Source of the DNA: a virus
Strand: one strand, 5' to 3'
IMG/VR virus record: IMGVR_UViG_3300007523_000089
Coordinates: 1-24,138 of that record
DNA: 24,138 nucleotides
A program made the translations under genes and the position numbers. Position 1 is the first letter of the stretch. Each line of letters opens with the position of its first letter. The notes below the pieces were generated by a model. That model saw only the letters and a list, made by a program, of their open reading frames with translations, had not been told where the DNA came from and did no database searches. Positions 22,226-24,138 of the stretch are shown piece by piece.

Positions 22226-22869
22226 TCACCCGTTGGATCGACGCCCACGCGCTGTCCCTCCCCCTCTACCTCGCGCTCGCCACCGGCCTCCTGCGCGCGG
22301 CCTACGCGCTCGCGTCGCGCATCCTCGCGCCGTACCCGCGCGCTCGCGCCGCCGTCGAGGCCTGCGCCGCGCTCGCGCCCGACGTGCTGCGCTTCATGCA
22401 GCAGGTCTTCCTGCTGCTGACGGGCCGCCCGATGCCCTCGACGCAGCCGGTGAGCGTGGTCCCCGCGCCGCCCGCCGATGACACCCCGGCCGACGGCGAC
22501 CGGCACGCGAGCATCGTCCCGCCGCCCCCGTCGCCGCTGCGCGCGGTCACCATCCGACACCGCCCGCCCCCTGCGCCCGACGGGCAGCGGGGGAGCGCGA
22601 GCGTGCGGGCGCTGATCGTCTTCGTGGTGGCGCTCACCGTGGTGCTCCCCCTCGGGGCCGCGCTCACCGGCTGCCCCAACTGGCAGCGCCCTGTGTGCCC
22701 CGCGCCCGGCGTGTACGCCTGCGTCGCTGACCAGCCCGCGGTGTGCAGCCCCAGCGGCGAGCAGACGCCCATCGGCGACGAGCCGTGCTCGGCGCAGGGC
22801 CGCGTGTGCGTCCTCCGCGCCGACGGCGTCGCCTACTGCGCCCGATCGACGGACGGGGGTGCGCTGTGA
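22207..22869 (+). CDS. Two-TM protein ending in a Cys-rich lipoprotein-like domain
   Basis: A 220-residue protein; the ATG at 22207 has AGGAG at 22198-22202. Residues 18-40 form a TM segment (LPLYLALATGLLRAAYALAS), 47-72 a helix, and about 76-120 a Pro-rich linker. Residues 134-155 form a second hydrophobic segment that ends in L-T-G-C156, a lipobox-like site. The last 65 residues have six more cysteines (164, 172, 180, 194, 201, 211) in a CPAPGVYACVADQPAVC type arrangement like myxobacterial secreted domains. The middle lipobox suggests either a fused inner-membrane and lipoprotein unit or two products. It lies between small lysis-region genes; a spanin-like or holin role is plausible and unproven. 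Confidence 0.6.
   Translation: MPTLTAITRWIDAHALSLPLYLALATGLLRAAYALASRILAPYPRARAAVEACAALAPDVLRFMQQVFLLLTGRPMPSTQPVSVVPAPPADDTPADGDRHASIVPPPPSPLRAVTIRHRPPPAPDGQRGSASVRALIVFVVALTVVLPLGAALTGCPNWQRPVCPAPGVYACVADQPAVCSPSGEQTPIGDEPCSAQGRVCVLRADGVAYCARSTDGGAL
22589..22605 (+). promoter_or_regulatory. Internal ribosome site and GTG start for a nested lipoprotein
   Basis: GGGGGAG at 22589-22595, 7 bases, then GTG at 22603-22605, in frame with the gene around it. Initiation here would give a 88-residue protein, VRALIVFVVALTVVLPLGAA then LTGC, with a basic second residue, hydrophobic core and lipobox at C24: a complete lipoprotein signal peptide. Confidence 0.5.
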
Positions 22870-23576
22870 TCCCCGCCGCTCGTCTCGAAGAGGTCGCCGC
22901 GCAACTCGAAGCCGCGCTCTGCGCCGAGCTCGGCGCCACCGTCGTCACGAAGCGCGAGAGCTTCGGGCACCGGGGCATCGCGTTCGCGTTCGACGCCGTC
23001 GCCGCTGGCGCGTCCAAGCTGTTCGAGCTCGCCACGCTCGTGTCGATCAACCCGCCGCTGTTCGGTCTGCCGAGCGGCGCGCAGTACCTCGACGACTACG
23101 CCACCACGATTGCCACCGAGATCGCGCTGCCCGCGGCGTGGCGCGCTCCCGCTGGCGCCGTCACGCGGCTGATCGTCGAGCCACACGAGGGCGTCCACGT
23201 CGAGCAGCACAAGCGCGGCGTCGAAGCCGGCTGGTGGCCCCGCAAGGTGGGGCACAGCGTGCTCTACCTGTGCAGCATCGCGACCGATGACGCCGCGGAG
23301 TACCTCGGGCACGTCGAGGCCGACGCGTACGCCACGACGGAGTGCGTGCGCGCCTGGCTGACTGGCGGCCCGCGGCGCCCCATCGCGGAGATCGTCGACA
23401 GCCTGCGCCGCCACTACGCGCTGCGCCCCGCTGGCGCCGCCGTCGCGGAGGCCACGCTGCGGTCGCACTACGCCACGATGGATGACGGGGGCGTGCCACC
23501 GGTCACGGTGTGCCGCTGGACGATCGCGTGGCTCGACGAGCACGCGCCCGACCTGCGCGGACAGGTGAGCGCGTGA
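22866..23576 (+). CDS. Zinc metallopeptidase-like protein with HExxH motif
   Basis: A 236-residue protein with GTG start in GTGA overlap. The motif EPHEGVHVEQHKRG (105-118) contains H107-E108-G-V-H111, the HExxH zinc site, and GHVEADAYATTE (149-160) provides E151 as probable third ligand, in the E-x-x-A-Y context seen in gluzincin-like proteins. The spacing between the motifs, 40 residues, is normal. The N-terminal part (about 1-100) is helical with ESFGHRGIAFAFDAVAAGA. It has no signal peptide, so it needs the holin or acts inside the cell. The surrounding genes include an M15-type peptidase, so it may be part of lysis, or may cleave a host protein. The exact family was not identified. Confidence 0.65.
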   Translation: MIPAARLEEVAAQLEAALCAELGATVVTKRESFGHRGIAFAFDAVAAGASKLFELATLVSINPPLFGLPSGAQYLDDYATTIATEIALPAAWRAPAGAVTRLIVEPHEGVHVEQHKRGVEAGWWPRKVGHSVLYLCSIATDDAAEYLGHVEADAYATTECVRAWLTGGPRRPIAEIVDSLRRHYALRPAGAAVAEATLRSHYATMDDGGVPPVTVCRWTIAWLDEHAPDLRGQVSA

Positions 23577-23755
23577 GCGACCGTCGCCCGTTCTGGCAGG
23601 AGATCGCGCTGGCCGTCGTCGCGCCTGTCGCCGCGGAGGTGTGCGGGGCGCTTCGGGAGCACCGACGCGCGGAGCACGCAGATCAAGTGAGCCACCGCGT
23701 CGCCATGCGCGAGACCTACCGCGGCGTCAACGAGCCCGCGAAGGTGATCGCGTGA
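23573..23755 (+). CDS. Small hypothetical protein with N-terminal hydrophobic helix
   Basis: A 60-residue protein with GTG start in a GTGA overlap with the zinc-peptidase gene, and a GTGA overlap with the endolysin gene. Residues 9-26 (QEIALAVVAPVAAEVCGA) form a hydrophobic helix; residues 29-47 are charged (EHRRAEHADQVSHRVAMRE). A single membrane helix plus a charged tail and position next to an endolysin recall small holin-like or accessory lysis proteins, but the helix has two Glu and is short. Function unknown. The frame is supported by the coupling on both sides. Confidence 0.55.
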   Translation: MSDRRPFWQEIALAVVAPVAAEVCGALREHRRAEHADQVSHRVAMRETYRGVNEPAKVIA

Positions 23756-24138
23756 CGCCCGCCGAGGTCGCCGCCGTCGAGCGCGAGCTCGTCAGCATCC
23801 GATTCCTCGGGAGTTCGTGTCGCGTCGTTCCGCGCTTCGCGGCGAAGCTCAAGTACGTCGAGACGCTTTTGCGCGAGGAGTACGTACTCACGATGCTCAC
23901 GCTCCCTGGGGGCGCTGCGACGCCGACGTTCGCCGAGTGGCACGGCATCCGATCCGTCGGCGGATACCGCGCCCGCGCAGGCTGGCACGGTCGCGGCAGG
24001 GCCGTGGATCTGAATTATTACAGGAACGGGTATGCGGCGTGCCGCACCGTCCTCGCGAGCGGGCGCGTGGTCTACGGCGGCGAGGCGTCGCCCCTCCCCA
24101 TGCGCCCCGCGCGCGAGGCGTTCGCTGACGCCTGCGAC
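23752..24138 (+). CDS. M15-type peptidoglycan peptidase (probable endolysin), 3' partial
   Basis: An open frame from the GTG at 23752 (GTGA overlap) running out of the window after 129 codons with no stop. Residues about 66-95 carry the D-Ala-D-Ala carboxypeptidase/VanY-like zinc motif: SVGGYRARAGWHGRGRAVDL then NYYRNGYAACR, equivalent to the 'S.H..G.AiDl' signature, with the His of WHGRGRAVD and the Asp as ligands; the remaining His ligand would lie beyond the window. The helical N-terminal part (about 1-55) may be a cell-wall or linker region. These enzymes cut peptide cross-links in murein, and many phage endolysins are of this type. Lack of a signal peptide means export depends on a holin. 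Confidence 0.75.
   Translation, partial: MTPAEVAAVERELVSIRFLGSSCRVVPRFAAKLKYVETLLREEYVLTMLTLPGGAATPTFAEWHGIRSVGGYRARAGWHGRGRAVDLNYYRNGYAACRTVLASGRVVYGGEASPLPMRPAREAFADACD

Noticed and set aside
1-24138. tRNA genes, insertion sequences or attachment sites
   Set aside because: No cloverleaf, transposase or terminal inverted repeats were recognised on either strand by eye. Integration cannot be judged from this window.

Overview
The window is a continuous late (virion and lysis) gene block of a contractile-tailed, Mu-like phage or prophage. By eye the DNA is very GC-rich (roughly 70% or more, not counted) and almost entirely coding. The only gaps on the + strand are about 50-60 bases long, apart from 18012-18504, which holds a gene on the opposite strand. 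No integrase, transposase, repressor, att site, tRNA or rRNA was recognised, so the sequence alone does not show whether it is integrated. Codon use is uniform. Two Cys-rich modules, one following an Asp-Ala-Gly-rich linker, resemble lipoproteins of Myxococcota (Polyangia/Sandaracinus type), which suggests a phage of a GC-rich Gram-negative myxobacterial relative. This host assignment is an inference.

Layout: 1-1840 holds the tail of an unknown gene, a ParB/sulfiredoxin-fold protein and a C5-cytosine DNA methyltransferase. 1825-5055 holds the packaging genes: small terminase, large terminase and a DUF935/Mu gp29-like portal. 5052-8306 is the head module: an S49-type protease carrying a C-terminal scaffold-like extension, a tandem head-decoration protein and a Mu gpT-like major capsid protein. 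8323-11900 holds the connector genes (DUF1320-like, gpG-like, probable tail terminator), the sheath and the tube. 11900-14728 has a tail assembly chaperone with a well-placed -1 slippery heptamer (CCCTTTG), then the tape measure. 14725-18011 is the baseplate: a hub-adaptor candidate, hub, spike, gp25/W-like wedge and gpJ/gp47-like wedge. A reverse-strand lipoprotein gene (18016-18459) breaks the tail operon. 18505-21379 carries the tail-tip protein and fibre/adhesin genes, one with a LamG-like domain.

The final region, 21376 to the window end, looks like a lysis/host-interaction cassette. It contains a membrane-anchored response-regulator receiver protein, a small His-rich protein of the VHNLIAHP type, a two-TM protein with an embedded lipoprotein signal and internal start, an HExxH zinc-peptidase-like protein, a 60-residue protein, and an M15-type peptidoglycan peptidase (probable endolysin) cut by the window end. 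Most neighbouring genes overlap by 4 bases (ATGA or GTGA), so translational coupling along one long transcript is likely.

The most unusual item is the receiver-domain protein: the complete phosphoacceptor set (DD, D, T, K) sits behind a TM or holin-like hairpin in a phage late operon next to the lysis genes. It could link a host two-component phosphosignal to lysis or to host takeover. That role is a hypothesis; the fusion and residues are visible in the sequence.
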